Shown here: one piece after another, positions 18,061 through 28,130 of the stretch | Position numbering within the stretch: the first letter of the stretch is position 1 | Layout: each line of letters opens with the position of its first letter | Source of the DNA: Flavisolibacter nicotianae | GTDB taxonomy: Bacteria > Bacteroidota > Bacteroidia > Chitinophagales > Chitinophagaceae | NCBI RefSeq assembly: GCF_003628535.1 | Contig: NZ_RBCI01000011.1 | Span: 112,627 to 176,626, forward strand | Length of the DNA stretch: 64,000 nt | Direction: 5' to 3' | Notes under the pieces: generated by a model | Database searches by the model: none | The model's input: the letters and a program-made list of their open reading frames with translations, nothing else | Told to the model about the DNA's origin: nothing | Made by a program: the position numbers and the translations under genes

Positions 18061-19774
18061 TGCCTGCATTTTTGGTGAGCCTGTTCTCGATCATCTGCTT
18101 GCGGTTCTTTTCCATTATCTCTTTCTTAAGATCTTCTTCGATGTAGGATTTGTTCAATTGATCCTGCACAGACTCAAACTCTTCCTGCAGGGAAGCAATC
18201 TTAGCTTCCAGTACCTTTCGCTTCCGCTGGATCTCGATGTCTTTGCGGCTGAGGGCATGGGTGCGCATCACCGCACCGGTGACTTCGCTGAGCATCTGTG
18301 CTTCCCTGGCCGAACCGGTGAGCACACCTTCCGGACCAAGGTAAACATCCACCAGGTCCAATCCCTCGTCGGTGATCACAAACTCTCTTACCTGGTTGGA
18401 GTGTTTCATGCCCCGCGATTTCATGATGTACATGCCGCGGTTGCGTTCACCGTTCGATTCAATGTCCCTCACCAGGAGCCAGGCATCAACAAGGGAAGAA
18501 ACGCCTTCATCCGTTTGTTCATTAACGATCGTGTTTAACGACAGGGCCGTAAACAACACCGTAATTTGTTCGGCCTGTAAAAAGTCGATCAGCCGGACCA
18601 GCATGGACTTTACTTCGCTTACCGAACCCACGGTGACAAGGTTGGTGATGGGATCGAGAATGACTGTTCTGGGTTTAAACTTTTTGATCTTTTTGTGGAT
18701 GTCCACCAGGTGCATTTCCAGCCCGTACAATGTCGGCCTTGAGGCATTCATCTGTAGCAGGCCATTGTCGATATGCGTTTGCAGGTCGATGCCGATGGAA
18801 TGCATGTTCCGGATAATCTGTTGCGGTGATTCCTCAAATGCGAAGTAAATGCAGCGCTCTTTGCGGCGGCAGCTTTCATTGGCGAAAAACGCAGCAATGC
18901 TGGTTTTGCCGGTACCCGCCGTTCCCGACACCAGGATAGAGCTTCCGCGGAAGAACCCTTTTCCGCCCAGCATATGATCCAGTGCCGGAATGCCCGAAGA
19001 AATGCGTTGCGTGGACACCGGTGCATTCAGCAGGAGCGAGGTCACGGGCAAAACAGAGATGCCGTCTTCGTCAATCAGAAACGGGTATTCATTGGTACCA
19101 TGCAATGATCCGCGGTACTTGATAATTCGCAGGAGGCGGGTGGAAATTTGATTGGAGACCCGGTGATCGAGCAGGATGACGCAATCCGAAACATATTCCT
19201 CCAGGCCCTGGCGGGTCAGACTGCTCTCGCCACGTTCCCCGGTGATAATGGCGGTGACGCCTTTTTCTTTCAACCAGCCAAACAGGCGCCGGAGTTCGGC
19301 CCGTAAAATACCCTGGTTATCGAGGCCGGAGAAAAGGTTTTCGATGGTATCCAGCACCACCCGCTTCGCGCCGATGCTGTCGATGGCATAGCCAAGCCGG
19401 ATGAACAAGCCGTCCAGGTCATACTCCCCGGTTTCTTCTATTTCCGTACGGTCGATGTGTACATGGTCCAGCTTCACCAGTCCCTTCTTCTGAAGGTCTT
19501 TTAAATCAAATCCGAGCGATGCAACATTCATGATTAATTCATCGGCCTTCTCTTCAAAGGCCATGAACACGCCAGGCTCGTTGAATTGCATGGCGCCGCG
19601 AACAATGAATTCCAAGGAGAGGAGCGTTTTGCCGGAACCGGCAGCGCCACAAACCAATGTGGGGCGTCCGGCAGGAAGTCCGCCATCGGTTATCTCATCT
19701 AATCCGTTAATGCCTGTTGGCGATTTGGATAATTGTTTCAGAACGGGAGAGTGTTTTTTTGACTTCGCTGGCAT
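18044..19774 (-). CDS. kaiC: KaiC-like double-RecA ATPase
   Basis: A 576-residue protein with two KaiC/RecA domains. CI has Walker A GAAGSGKT (43-50) and catalytic E74-E75. CII has GTAGTGKT (284-291) and E314-E315. The CII autophosphorylation pair (Ser431/Thr432 in Synechococcus) aligns by eye with S426-S427 in [10 protein letters not shown], a Ser-Ser version as in KaiC2-type proteins. After CII the KaiA-binding tail is replaced by a charged coiled coil (residues about 515-576, ending KNAGNGKRK), in keeping with the absence of kaiA. It heads a five-gene operon kaiC-kaiB-kaiB-kinase-regulator. AAGAGG-like bases 12-20 upstream could serve as ribosome site. Likely role: nucleotide- or time-dependent signalling or stress response. 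Confidence 0.95.
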   Translation of the reverse strand: MPAKSKKHSPVLKQLSKSPTGINGLDEITDGGLPAGRPTLVCGAAGSGKTLLSLEFIVRGAMQFNEPGVFMAFEEKADELIMNVASLGFDLKDLQKKGLVKLDHVHIDRTEIEETGEYDLDGLFIRLGYAIDSIGAKRVVLDTIENLFSGLDNQGILRAELRRLFGWLKEKGVTAIITGERGESSLTRQGLEEYVSDCVILLDHRVSNQISTRLLRIIKYRGSLHGTNEYPFLIDEDGISVLPVTSLLLNAPVSTQRISSGIPALDHMLGGKGFFRGSSILVSGTAGTGKTSIAAFFANESCRRKERCIYFAFEESPQQIIRNMHSIGIDLQTHIDNGLLQMNASRPTLYGLEMHLVDIHKKIKKFKPRTVILDPITNLVTVGSVSEVKSMLVRLIDFLQAEQITVLFTALSLNTIVNEQTDEGVSSLVDAWLLVRDIESNGERNRGMYIMKSRGMKHSNQVREFVITDEGLDLVDVYLGPEGVLTGSAREAQMLSEVTGAVMRTHALSRKDIEIQRKRKVLEAKIASLQEEFESVQDQLNKSYIEEDLKKEIMEKNRKQMIENRLTKNAGNGKRK

Positions 19775-20202
19775 AAATAAGAAAGAGGAGGATGATTAAA
19801 TGTCTTTGAATGTACACTATTTCTTTATCGGGGACCGGAAAGCGTTTGTTCAGCACCAATCCTTTATGTCTTTGTGTACAACAATCTTGCCTGCCTCGTT
19901 CCGACGCAGGAACAGGCCTATTGAAAATGAAAATGGTGCTCTCTTAAAGGGTGCATAGCCCGCCTGACGATCATAGAATCCTACTTTGGTATTCAATCAC
20001 CTGCCCGGCGCCATCCTGAATACCAAACAGCCGGCCGGTGACAAGTTTCATCCGGAATGCATGGCTTCCCATAAAGGAACTGAGAAGCTGCAGCACCGAT
20101 CAATCAAGGCCGGAGGGAGGGTGAAAATTACCCCGGGTCTTGTATCCAGTTCTTTTGTACCTTTTATTATCTTTTACTTCAACCTCTTTTATCAAGGCCG
20201 CC
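19775..20202. other. divergent promoter region of kaiC and TPR kinase
   Basis: 428 bases between two divergent signalling genes. No gene or strong structure is seen; promoters for both sides must lie here. Confidence 0.4.
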
Positions 20203-22266
20203 ATGAGAACGTGCCTGCTTTCTGTTTTGCTGCTTATCGGCGTTGTGCGTGCACCGGCCCAGCCCTCATCGCTGGGTGCAATCTATGATCCTGACCTCTT
20301 AAAGCTGAATGCCGACAGCCTGCGTGGCTTGCTCCTGCAGGCTAAAACGGATACGGGCCGTGTGGACCTCCTCATTTTGTTGGGGCAATCGTACCTGCAG
20401 CGGAATAAAGACTCGGCGCTTCGGTTTACCCAACAGGCCGTATGGTTGGCACAGCGGATCAATTATCCGAGAGGGCTCTTCGGCGCACGTACCCGTATGG
20501 CTTTGGTATTTAGAGATGAGGGCAACTATCCCAAAGCCATTGAATTGCTCTTGACAAACCTGGCTATTGCCGAGCGCTACCACGATACGCTGCGCCTTTA
20601 TTTCATGAACCAGTTTCTCGGCATCGTGTATGGCGCCATGGGCGATTTTGCGCACCAATTGCAGTATGCCCGAAGGGTGCAACAACTGACTCACTCCGGT
20701 TTTTTTAAAACGGCAAACGAGGTGCAGTATTATGCCTTGCGGGGTTATGTCAACCAAATGGCCCGTGCGTTTGAGGGCCTGAACCGCCTGGATTCGGCAC
20801 TTTTTTACTGGCAGCGTTCTTACAGTCTTGCAGCAACCTTAAAAGACAACCAACGGATTGCCTTTGCAAATCTGGGCCTTGCTTCCATACTGGCAAAGCA
20901 GAACCGGGTGGACGAGGCTTTTTCGCGTTACCGCACCGCGCTTGATTTTGCAGGGAAGACAGGCCGTGGATATTCGGAGTTGGCAAGCCGGGAAGAGATG
21001 ATGGCGCAGTCGTGGCTGGGGATGGCTACGTTGTTTGCCAAAAACAAGCAATGGGATTCTGCAACGTCCTATGGCTACATGTCGCTGGCGCGGTATCAGC
21101 TACTGACATTGCCGGCGCAGGAACTGAAGGCAGATTTGTTTTTGAATGAACTGTATGCAAAGCAAGACCGCACCGACAGTGCTTACAAATACCTGCGGAT
21201 GGCCATGCTGCTCAAAGACAGCCTGTTCAACCAGGAGAAGACAAGACAGGTGCAAAACCTGCAGTTCAACGAAACCCTGCGCATGCAGCAACTGGAGCAG
21301 GAAAGAAAAGAAGCCCTTCAGCGCTACCAGGTAAATCTGAAACTGTATGCGCTTGGTGCCGGTTTGGTCCTTGTGCTTTTGATTGCTTTTTTCCTATACC
21401 GGAACAACAAGGCAAAGCAAACGTCGAATGTGCTGCTGCACGAACAAAAGCGGCGGGTTGAAGAGGCCTATGCAAGACTTCAGGCTACCCAAGCCCAACT
21501 GGTGCAGCAGGAAAAGATGGCATCCCTGGGCGAACTCACGGCGGGCATTGCGCATGAGATTCAAAACCCGTTAAATTTTGTGAACAATTTCTCCGAGGCA
21601 AATAAGGAATTGCTGGACGAGCTGCAAGAGGCCAATGAAAAGGGTAACCAGGCAGAAATCAACACCCTTGCAGCAGACATCAAGGCAAATGAAGAAAAGA
21701 TCAACCAGCATGGCAAAAGAGCTGACTCCATCGTCAAGAACATGTTGCAACATGCAAGGACAACTGCCGGCAAGAAAGAACCGATCAACATCAATCAACT
21801 GGTAGAGGAATATTTGCGCTTGTCGTATCATGGCTTCCGGGCCAAAAACAGTTCCTTTAGTGCCATTGTCGAAACAAGCTTCAGTGAAGAAGCCGGACAG
21901 TTGGCAGTGGTGCCACAGGATTTGGGGCGGGTGCTTCTGAACCTGTTTAACAACGCCTTTTATGCCACACAACAGAAGAAACAGCAACAGAACGGACTAT
22001 TTGAACCAAAAGTTTCGGTCAGCACAAACAAATGTGCCGACGGCAGCGTGGAGGTGCATGTAAACGACAACGGCACGGGAATTCCGCAAACGATGATCCA
22101 TAAGGTATTCCAGCCTTTTTTTACCACCAAGCCTACCGGGGAAGGCACAGGCCTGGGGCTGTCGCTCAGCTACGATATTGTCACCAAAGAGCATGGTGGT
22201 ACATTGTCCGTTCAGTCAACAGAAGGGAAAGGGGCAGCGTTCGTGGTTATGCTGCCTGCCAGCTGA
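20203..22266 (+). CDS. TPR-containing sensor histidine kinase
   Basis: A 687-residue membrane kinase. A signal peptide (MRTCLLSVLLLIGVVRAPAQ) is followed by a periplasmic region of TPR repeats (about residues 40-350). One membrane helix (YALGAGLVLVLLIAFFLY) and a coiled coil follow. The phosphoacceptor is H451 in IAHEIQNPLNF, and the ATPase domain shows NLFNNAF, DNGTGI and GTGLGLSLSYDI. ATG 20203 is chosen because it leaves a proper signal peptide; the frame is open from 20140. No response regulator is adjacent, so it is an orphan kinase, common in Bacteroidota. It is divergent from kaiC. Confidence 0.9.
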   Translation: MRTCLLSVLLLIGVVRAPAQPSSLGAIYDPDLLKLNADSLRGLLLQAKTDTGRVDLLILLGQSYLQRNKDSALRFTQQAVWLAQRINYPRGLFGARTRMALVFRDEGNYPKAIELLLTNLAIAERYHDTLRLYFMNQFLGIVYGAMGDFAHQLQYARRVQQLTHSGFFKTANEVQYYALRGYVNQMARAFEGLNRLDSALFYWQRSYSLAATLKDNQRIAFANLGLASILAKQNRVDEAFSRYRTALDFAGKTGRGYSELASREEMMAQSWLGMATLFAKNKQWDSATSYGYMSLARYQLLTLPAQELKADLFLNELYAKQDRTDSAYKYLRMAMLLKDSLFNQEKTRQVQNLQFNETLRMQQLEQERKEALQRYQVNLKLYALGAGLVLVLLIAFFLYRNNKAKQTSNVLLHEQKRRVEEAYARLQATQAQLVQQEKMASLGELTAGIAHEIQNPLNFVNNFSEANKELLDELQEANEKGNQAEINTLAADIKANEEKINQHGKRADSIVKNMLQHARTTAGKKEPININQLVEEYLRLSYHGFRAKNSSFSAIVETSFSEEAGQLAVVPQDLGRVLLNLFNNAFYATQQKKQQQNGLFEPKVSVSTNKCADGSVEVHVNDNGTGIPQTMIHKVFQPFFTTKPTGEGTGLGLSLSYDIVTKEHGGTLSVQSTEGKGAAFVVMLPAS

Positions 22267-22774
22267 CCAACCTGTTGGCTAAACAACATTCCTAAGGACC
22301 CACCCTCTTCCAAACCGGAACACGGCGGCTATTGAGAGATGTAAATTTGCCGGGTAAGTGATTAACCCGTTTGAACCACCTGCAAGATAAAAACCGGTGG
22401 CAGGAGGGTGGGACCCACGTTCCGCGTTGTTTTAGATTGCTTTGAGAACTGGTTTAACGATCGGCAATGTTGCCGCTTTTGTCTGCAAACTGCTTTTGAT
22501 GAACTGCGCTCTTCATGCTCATTTACTGCTGCGATGATTTGCTTTTCTGTAATGCGGGTTTTTGCGCTGCAGCGATCTTCTGTTTCACTGTTTCCGGAAA
22601 AAACCAATCCCGAGAGAGCCGATGCCAAAATCAGGAATGAAGCGTTTCGTGGTGAAGAATACTCAGGACGCCGGAAGAAAGGCAAGGACTCTTCTTTTCA
22701 CCGGACCGCCTTTCCGCTACTGCGCTTTCTTTTTTCACCAATAGCCAATAAATTCGTTGTCAAACTACTGCTTT
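22267..22774. other. 508-base gap, no gene supported
   Basis: An open frame at 22408-22836 runs into the next gene in another frame and has no family-like features. A 9-base inverted repeat (CCCACCCTC near 22301, GAGGGTGGG near 22404) is the only structure noticed. Confidence 0.4.
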
Positions 22775-24874
22775 ATGAATCCCCCGCTCCCCAAGACGCA
22801 CCCGGACGCCCTGCTTGCGCCTTCTGCCCAATTTAAAAAAGAGGCGGCGAAGTCGGTGATGGCGATACTGGCCTTTCTGCTTGTTTACCTGCTTTTGTTT
22901 CTTATCTCCCTTGCGCTGGTGGGACTTTGTTTTTACGCCGGGTATTTTATCATCGTTGCCAGGGCCTCGCTGTATACTCTCCTGTTCAGTGTTGGTCTTG
23001 TCGGTTGTGGCATTATGGTCTTTGTGTTTTTGGTGAAGTTCCTGTTTGCAACGACAAGGGCCGATGAAAGTGATTGTATCGAGATCACCAAAGACGATCA
23101 GCCGCTGCTGTTTCAAACGATCTATGACCTTGCCAGGGAAACGGGTACAGCCCGGCCTAAAAAAGTGTTTCTGAGCGACGATGTGAATGCGGCCGTTTTT
23201 TACAACTCGTCGTTTCTTAGCCTGTTTTTCCCGGTGCGTAAAAATTTAAAAATCGGGCTTGGACTTGTCAACAGCCTTAACGTGAGCGAACTGAAAGCCG
23301 TGCTTGCACACGAGTTTGGCCATTTTTCCCAACGCAGCATGAAGGTGGGTAGTTGGGTTTACCAGGTGAACAAGGTGATTTACGATATGCTGTTTAACAA
23401 CCAGGGCTATGCGAACAGCCTTCGCAGTTTTGCCAGTGTGCACGGCCTTGTGGCTATTTGCGTACAGCTCACGGTAAAAGCGGTGCAGGGAATCCAGTGG
23501 GTGCTGCACCAAATGTTTAAAGTGGTGAACAGCTCCTACCTGAGTCTGTCGCGGCAAATGGAGTTTCATGCCGACCTGGTGGCCGCCTCGGTTTGTGGCA
23601 GCAACAATATCATCCATGCGCTGCGGCGCAGCGAGTTTGCCAATGACTGTTTTGCGGCGACGCTTGAAACCTGTAATACGGCGTGGAAAGAAAAACAGAC
23701 GGTGACGGATTTCTATGCCCATCACCGTTTCGTGCTGGGACAGATGGCTGCCGTGCGGCAGGTGAAACTGCTCCAGGGATTGCCGGTGCTGGACATCGAA
23801 ACCGAAAGCCGTGTGGGATGTCGCGTTAACTACAAAGACCAATGGGCCTCGCATCCCACCTTGCAGGAACGCAAGGCTTACCTGGATTCGTTTGCCCTGA
23901 CAGCCACCGTCGATGAAGCGCCTGCCTGGACACTTTTTGAAAACGCAGCGGATTGGAAGGAGCGAGTCACAAAACAATTCTACAAAAGCATTCCTCCCGA
24001 AGAAATCAAGGGACAGATCGATGCATTGCGTTTTGCACAATTGTTTGAAGCACGGTTACAGACTGTTGCTTTTCCGCCTGTGTTCAAAAATTTTTACGCC
24101 AATCGCAGCCTTGCCGATTTCGATCCTGAAGCCGTGTCGCAGCAGCCGTACGTGCTGCAAGCCTTCGACGATTTGCTAACGGACGAGGCCCTGCTGCTTC
24201 CGCAAAAACTGGCCTTCCTTGAACAGGATCTTGCCGTTTTGCAAGCACTCTCCCGAAAGGAAATTGCCGTTCGCAGTTTTGATTTTGACGGCCGAAAATA
24301 CCGGCGGCAGGAAGCGGCTACCATACTGGCACAGCTGGAGGGAGAACGCGAAATCCTGCAAAACCAACTGGAGGCGCTGGACCAAAGAATCTTCCGCCAC
24401 TTCTATGCGATTGCGCCACTTGCCGAAGCAGAGGTGTTGAAATCCCTGTACAAAAACTATTTTGCCTGTCGAAACCAGGCGGATGAATCATTGAGCGCCT
24501 TTAGCGCCCTGCTGGAATTGCTGGGACCTGTTTTCCGGGGAGAAACTCTGGCGATCAATGCTATCCGGGAGATAATCGCATCGCTGAAAAAAGAGCATGA
24601 ACCCGGTTTCAAACAAAGCCTGCACGAGTGGATCGCTGCAGGCGCTTTCGATCATGATCCTACCGTTAAAAGTGCCGCAGAAAAATTCATCCAATCGCGG
24701 TATGCGTATTTTTCGGGTGAAGCATTTTTCGACAATGAACTGATCGAGTTAAACCGTGTGGTACAGGGCGGGTGGGCCTGCATTCATCACTATCTGTTTT
24801 CCCTGTTTAAAACGATCACGGAAACACAGGCCGGTTTTTTACACGCAAAAGCACACGACGTGCAGAACGCGTAG
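22775..24874 (+). CDS. M48 family membrane metalloprotease
   Basis: A 699-residue zinc protease related to HtpX/Ste24. Two N-terminal membrane helices (about residues 29-60 and 67-95) precede the catalytic motif HEFGHFSQ (H179, E180, H183). The third ligand Glu lies in SRQMEFHADLVAAS (residues about 260). The second half (after about residue 330) is a long soluble helical region not found in HtpX. The start at ATG 22775 fits the N-terminus MNPPLPKTHPDALL; a TTG at 22757 is in frame. Probable role: membrane protein quality control. No operon partner is obvious. Confidence 0.9.
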   Translation: MNPPLPKTHPDALLAPSAQFKKEAAKSVMAILAFLLVYLLLFLISLALVGLCFYAGYFIIVARASLYTLLFSVGLVGCGIMVFVFLVKFLFATTRADESDCIEITKDDQPLLFQTIYDLARETGTARPKKVFLSDDVNAAVFYNSSFLSLFFPVRKNLKIGLGLVNSLNVSELKAVLAHEFGHFSQRSMKVGSWVYQVNKVIYDMLFNNQGYANSLRSFASVHGLVAICVQLTVKAVQGIQWVLHQMFKVVNSSYLSLSRQMEFHADLVAASVCGSNNIIHALRRSEFANDCFAATLETCNTAWKEKQTVTDFYAHHRFVLGQMAAVRQVKLLQGLPVLDIETESRVGCRVNYKDQWASHPTLQERKAYLDSFALTATVDEAPAWTLFENAADWKERVTKQFYKSIPPEEIKGQIDALRFAQLFEARLQTVAFPPVFKNFYANRSLADFDPEAVSQQPYVLQAFDDLLTDEALLLPQKLAFLEQDLAVLQALSRKEIAVRSFDFDGRKYRRQEAATILAQLEGEREILQNQLEALDQRIFRHFYAIAPLAEAEVLKSLYKNYFACRNQADESLSAFSALLELLGPVFRGETLAINAIREIIASLKKEHEPGFKQSLHEWIAAGAFDHDPTVKSAAEKFIQSRYAYFSGEAFFDNELIELNRVVQGGWACIHHYLFSLFKTITETQAGFLHAKAHDVQNA

Positions 24875-25277
24875 CAGATTCCAACACCGGTTTCAACGCT
24901 TCGCTGCTATGTTCCTGGAGAAGGCTCAGGCGATGTCTTGTGATCGCATCGTTTGGAAGTACGTGAATGTGCTTCTTGCCGGTTAGGCCATCCGGTTTCC
25001 GTTGGTAAAAGATGAAGGACGACCGTGGAAAAGGAGCCGTGCTTTTCATCGAGGCCGATCGTTTTCTCCTGCTAACGGTTTTGGTAAACCTCGCTTTTTG
25101 TGTTGTGCCCCACAAAAGAGACCTGCCGTTTTCACCATGTCCCTGCAGGTGAAAGGTGCCGGCGGCAACCCGGAATGAGCCCAGAGCCATTGTCGATGAC
25201 CGACGCCGCGAATTTCGGTCGGCTGCCAAACGGATAACCCTTATTTTTACGCCTCTAACTTTCAACCTATCTTGATT
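24875..25277. other. 403-base gap upstream of fabI
   Basis: No gene is supported. A 149-codon minus-strand frame across 24816-25265 is Arg/Ser-rich and overlaps the M48 gene; it is judged spurious. Confidence 0.4.
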
Positions 25278-26117
25278 ATGGCAAATAACCTTTTAGCCGG
25301 GAAAAAAGGAATCATCTTCGGTGCGCTGGACGAAAAATCAATTGCATGGAAAACCGCACTGGCCTGTCATGCACAGGGCGCACAAATTGTCCTCACCAAT
25401 GCGCCGGTAGCCCTTCGCATGGGTGAGATCAACAAACTTTCCGAAGCCATACAGGCTCCCGTTATCGGCGCCGATGTAACCAACATGGACGACCTGAAAA
25501 AACTGTTTGAAGAAAGCCAGAAACATTTTGGCGGTGGGGTCGACTTCGTGCTTCACTCCATCGGCATGAGCCTGAATGTGCGCAAAGGCAAGCACTATAC
25601 CGAAATGAACTACGAATGGAACCAAAAATCGCTCGACATCTCGGCCATGAGTCTCCACCGTGTGCTCCGCACAGCCTGGGACATGGATGCGCTTAATGAA
25701 TGGGGGAGTGTTGTGGCGCTTTCGTATATCGCTGCACAACGCGTTTTTCCCGATTACAACGAAATGGCCGATGCCAAAGCCCTGCTCGAAAGCGTAGCCC
25801 GGAGTTTTGGTTATCATTACGGTGTTCGTAAAAAAGTGCGTGTCAACACCGTCTCGCAGTCGCCTACCCGAACAACGGCGGGCAGCGGCGTGAAAGGCTT
25901 TGATGCCTTTATCGATTATGCCGAAAAAATGAGTCCTCTTGGCAATGCGACGGCCGATGATTGCGCCAACTATTGCGTGACACTTTTCTCCGACCTTACC
26001 CGCTTTGTAACGATGCAAAACCTTTTCCATGACGGTGGCTTTAGCTTTACCGGTGTGAGTGAAGCCATCGTTAATACGATGAAGGCCACTGCCGACGACG
26101 ATGTGACTACAGCATAG
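25278..26117 (+). CDS. fabI: enoyl-[acyl-carrier-protein] reductase (NADH)
   Basis: Catalyses the last reduction of each fatty-acid elongation round, trans-2-enoyl-ACP to acyl-ACP. It is a 279-residue short-chain dehydrogenase fold. The diverged N-terminal nucleotide motif GKKGIIFGALDEKSIAWK is typical of FabI, and the active site is Y160-x6-K167 (YNEMADAK). SQSPTRTTAGSGVKGF is the substrate-loop region. The start at ATG 25278 is two codons into the longest frame. A strong terminator follows 14 bases after the stop, so it is probably monocistronic. Confidence 0.95.
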   Translation: MANNLLAGKKGIIFGALDEKSIAWKTALACHAQGAQIVLTNAPVALRMGEINKLSEAIQAPVIGADVTNMDDLKKLFEESQKHFGGGVDFVLHSIGMSLNVRKGKHYTEMNYEWNQKSLDISAMSLHRVLRTAWDMDALNEWGSVVALSYIAAQRVFPDYNEMADAKALLESVARSFGYHYGVRKKVRVNTVSQSPTRTTAGSGVKGFDAFIDYAEKMSPLGNATADDCANYCVTLFSDLTRFVTMQNLFHDGGFSFTGVSEAIVNTMKATADDDVTTA

Positions 26118-26130
26118 CCGGCTGGCGCAG

Positions 26131-26172
26131 AAAAGAAAAAGCATCCGTCGAGTGGCGGATGCTTTTTCTTTT
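26131..26172 (+). terminator. fabI terminator
   Basis: A perfect 17-bp stem (AAAAGAAAAAGCATCCG with its complement 26156-26172) and an 8-base loop, 13 bases after fabI. It is symmetric, so it may also stop transcription from the right. Confidence 0.88.
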
Positions 26173-26325
26173 GGTTTTTCGTTTGTGGAGAGAATTGGGT
26201 GTCATTCCTTATCAGCCTGTCACGGCAAGCTTGTGAGGGGAGATAAGAAATGACAAGCTATTGAGCGTGGCTTTGAGCTGCCGGCTGTGAGCTATGCGCC
26301 CTTTTCGCCAACAGCAGTTCAGCGC

Positions 26326-26907
26326 TTACAGGGAAATCTGTTTTTGAACCATCATTTTGCGCAGGTTTATCAGGCCATAGCGCATACGACCCAGCGCCGT
26401 GTTGATGCTGCAATTGGTGACACGGGCAATTTCTTTAAAGCTCATATCGGCATAGTGCCGCAGGATGATCACTTCCCGCTGGTCTTCGGGTAACTGGTCC
26501 AACATATCTTTTACCCGGTTGTGGCTTTGCTTTTTGATCATCTTGTCTTCCGCGCTTTCTTCGGTAAAGTTCAGGACCTCGAAAATATCCTGGTCTTCGC
26601 TGTTGCGAATGGTGGGGGTGCGTTTCACTTTCCGGAAATGATCGACGCAAAGATTGTGGGCAATCCGCATGGCCCAGGGAAGGAACTTGCCTTCTTCGGT
26701 GTAACGGCCACCTTTGATGGTGTCGATCACACGAATAAAAACATCCTGGAAGATGTCTTCGGCAAGGTACTTGTCCTTGACAAGAAAAAGGATAGAGGTA
26801 AATAATTTGTCTTTGTGACGCAATACCAGGGTTTCAAATGCGTTTACATTACCGGTATTGAACAAGTTAATCAGTTCGTGGTCGGACAGCCTGGACAAAT
26901 ACATCAT
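26326..26907 (-). CDS. RNA polymerase sigma factor, ECF subfamily
   Basis: A 193-residue sigma-70-like factor of the extracytoplasmic type. Region 2 is at about residues 22-88 (LVLRHKDKLF, AEDIFQDVF, LPWAMRIAHN) and region 4 at 130-188 (LPEDQREVIILRHYADMSFK, the helix-turn-helix EIARVTNCSINTALGRMR). GGAG four bases before ATG 26907 supports that start. No anti-sigma gene is adjacent on either side, unlike classic FecI/FecR pairs. It may act as a constitutive or post-translationally controlled regulator. Confidence 0.95.
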   Translation of the reverse strand: MMYLSRLSDHELINLFNTGNVNAFETLVLRHKDKLFTSILFLVKDKYLAEDIFQDVFIRVIDTIKGGRYTEEGKFLPWAMRIAHNLCVDHFRKVKRTPTIRNSEDQDIFEVLNFTEESAEDKMIKKQSHNRVKDMLDQLPEDQREVIILRHYADMSFKEIARVTNCSINTALGRMRYGLINLRKMMVQKQISL

Positions 26908-28003
26908 AAACTCCTACGTTTTGAGGTGTAATGGATTATAGGGTGCAATAAAACGTTGTTAAGAGATCGTGTAGAAGTTCAGGCGATAGGCAAGTCTGGG
27001 TTTTTGTGGAACGGTTGATGTTTTTCTTCCTATAAAAATAATCTTCTTTCGCAATTCTCACAATTTTTATTGTTCAATCTGTTTTTTTCCCCGGTAAAAA
27101 AATGTTAACGTTCCCCGGAAAGAATGGCGCCGTTTTACGCCGGCTTTTGCCGCGTCGTTCAGGTTCGTAAAAACGGGGTAAAAAGGTCGATATCTGCCCG
27201 GGCTTCGATTCCCATTCAGCAACCTCCCTTGTCCTGTCGACTCCGGCTTCAATCCGGATAGCCGTTCATCTGGTACCAGTTGCTCGCCTGCTTTTTCCCG
27301 CCTTACAACATAGCGACACCTTTTGGTTCTGCGGCCTTTCGCTTGCGTATGGTTTTGCGTCGTTGTATTTCCCTGTAACAGGGCCGGAAAAAAATACGGT
27401 TCTTCTGTCCATTCCTTCAAACGAAAATTGCCGTATATAAAGAAAAAATTTGAAACTTGTTTTGTTGGTTTTTCTACAAAACATTTTATACCTTAGTAAG
27501 ACCAATGAAAACGGTTCCTGTTTTCGCCTTTCCTTTCTAAATTGTTGACCCGCACCTTTCGCATTCTCCAAAACCCCGCTTGTATGCATTGCATGTGCAT
27601 CTGTATTCCTGGAACAACATATCTCTGATATTTATACCTATCTGACCAGGTTTTTTGGGCCTTAACCTTACGCAATTGCCTGTTTGGGACTGTGTGCATT
27701 TGACCACTCTGCTAAAAATGACCTGGCATGCAACGCTCTGCTTCACCTGTTTGCTTATGCATATATGCAACCGGTTTGTATTGTTCTGCTTCAACCTTCT
27801 TTCTTGCGGTGGCCGCTGATCTGCCGCCACCCTTCAATTGAGTGCTGACGTAATTCCTGTTCACTGCCAGCTGAAGGTTTGATTTACCTATTCTTATTTT
27901 GGCACAAACAGCTCCTGTCATTGTTTTTGTCCGGCTGCGTATGCTTAGTTATCTCTCGTTTACAGCCGGATCAACACCTCATTCTCCTTACCAAACTGCG
28001 ATT
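26908..28003. other. 1.1-kb gap, no gene supported
   Basis: Overlapping minus-strand frames of 68-117 codons (27067-27921) are Arg/Lys/Gln-rich, mutually overlapping and unlike proteins; none is called. A palindromic TTATGCATATATGCAA-like stretch sits near 27755-27769. The right end is the leader of the large secreted gene. Confidence 0.45.
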
Positions 28004-28120
28004 ATGAAAAATTTCTACCACGCTGCTCACTCCCCGCCTGTGCATCTTCCGGACTTGTTAGCAGTCGAACGAAGTCCGTTGCTAACAAGCTGCCTCACTT
28101 GCCACTTCAATCATTCCTAA
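28004..28120 (+). promoter_or_regulatory. possible leader peptide with competing hairpins
   Basis: A 38-codon frame (MKNFYHAAHSPPVHLPDLLA start) ends 10 bases before the 1,089-residue gene. Inside it, CTTGTTAGCA (28054-28063) can pair with TGCTAACAAG (28080-28089). Alternatively GGACTT (28051-28056) can pair with AAGTCC (28072-28077). The two stems share CTT, so they exclude each other, as in an attenuator. No T-run follows, so control of translation start is more likely than termination. Confidence 0.4.
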
Positions 28121-28130
28121 ATCTATTTAT

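Noticed and set aside
23246..24040. 264-codon minus-strand frame
   Set aside because: Antisense to the M48 catalytic region; His-rich shadow composition.
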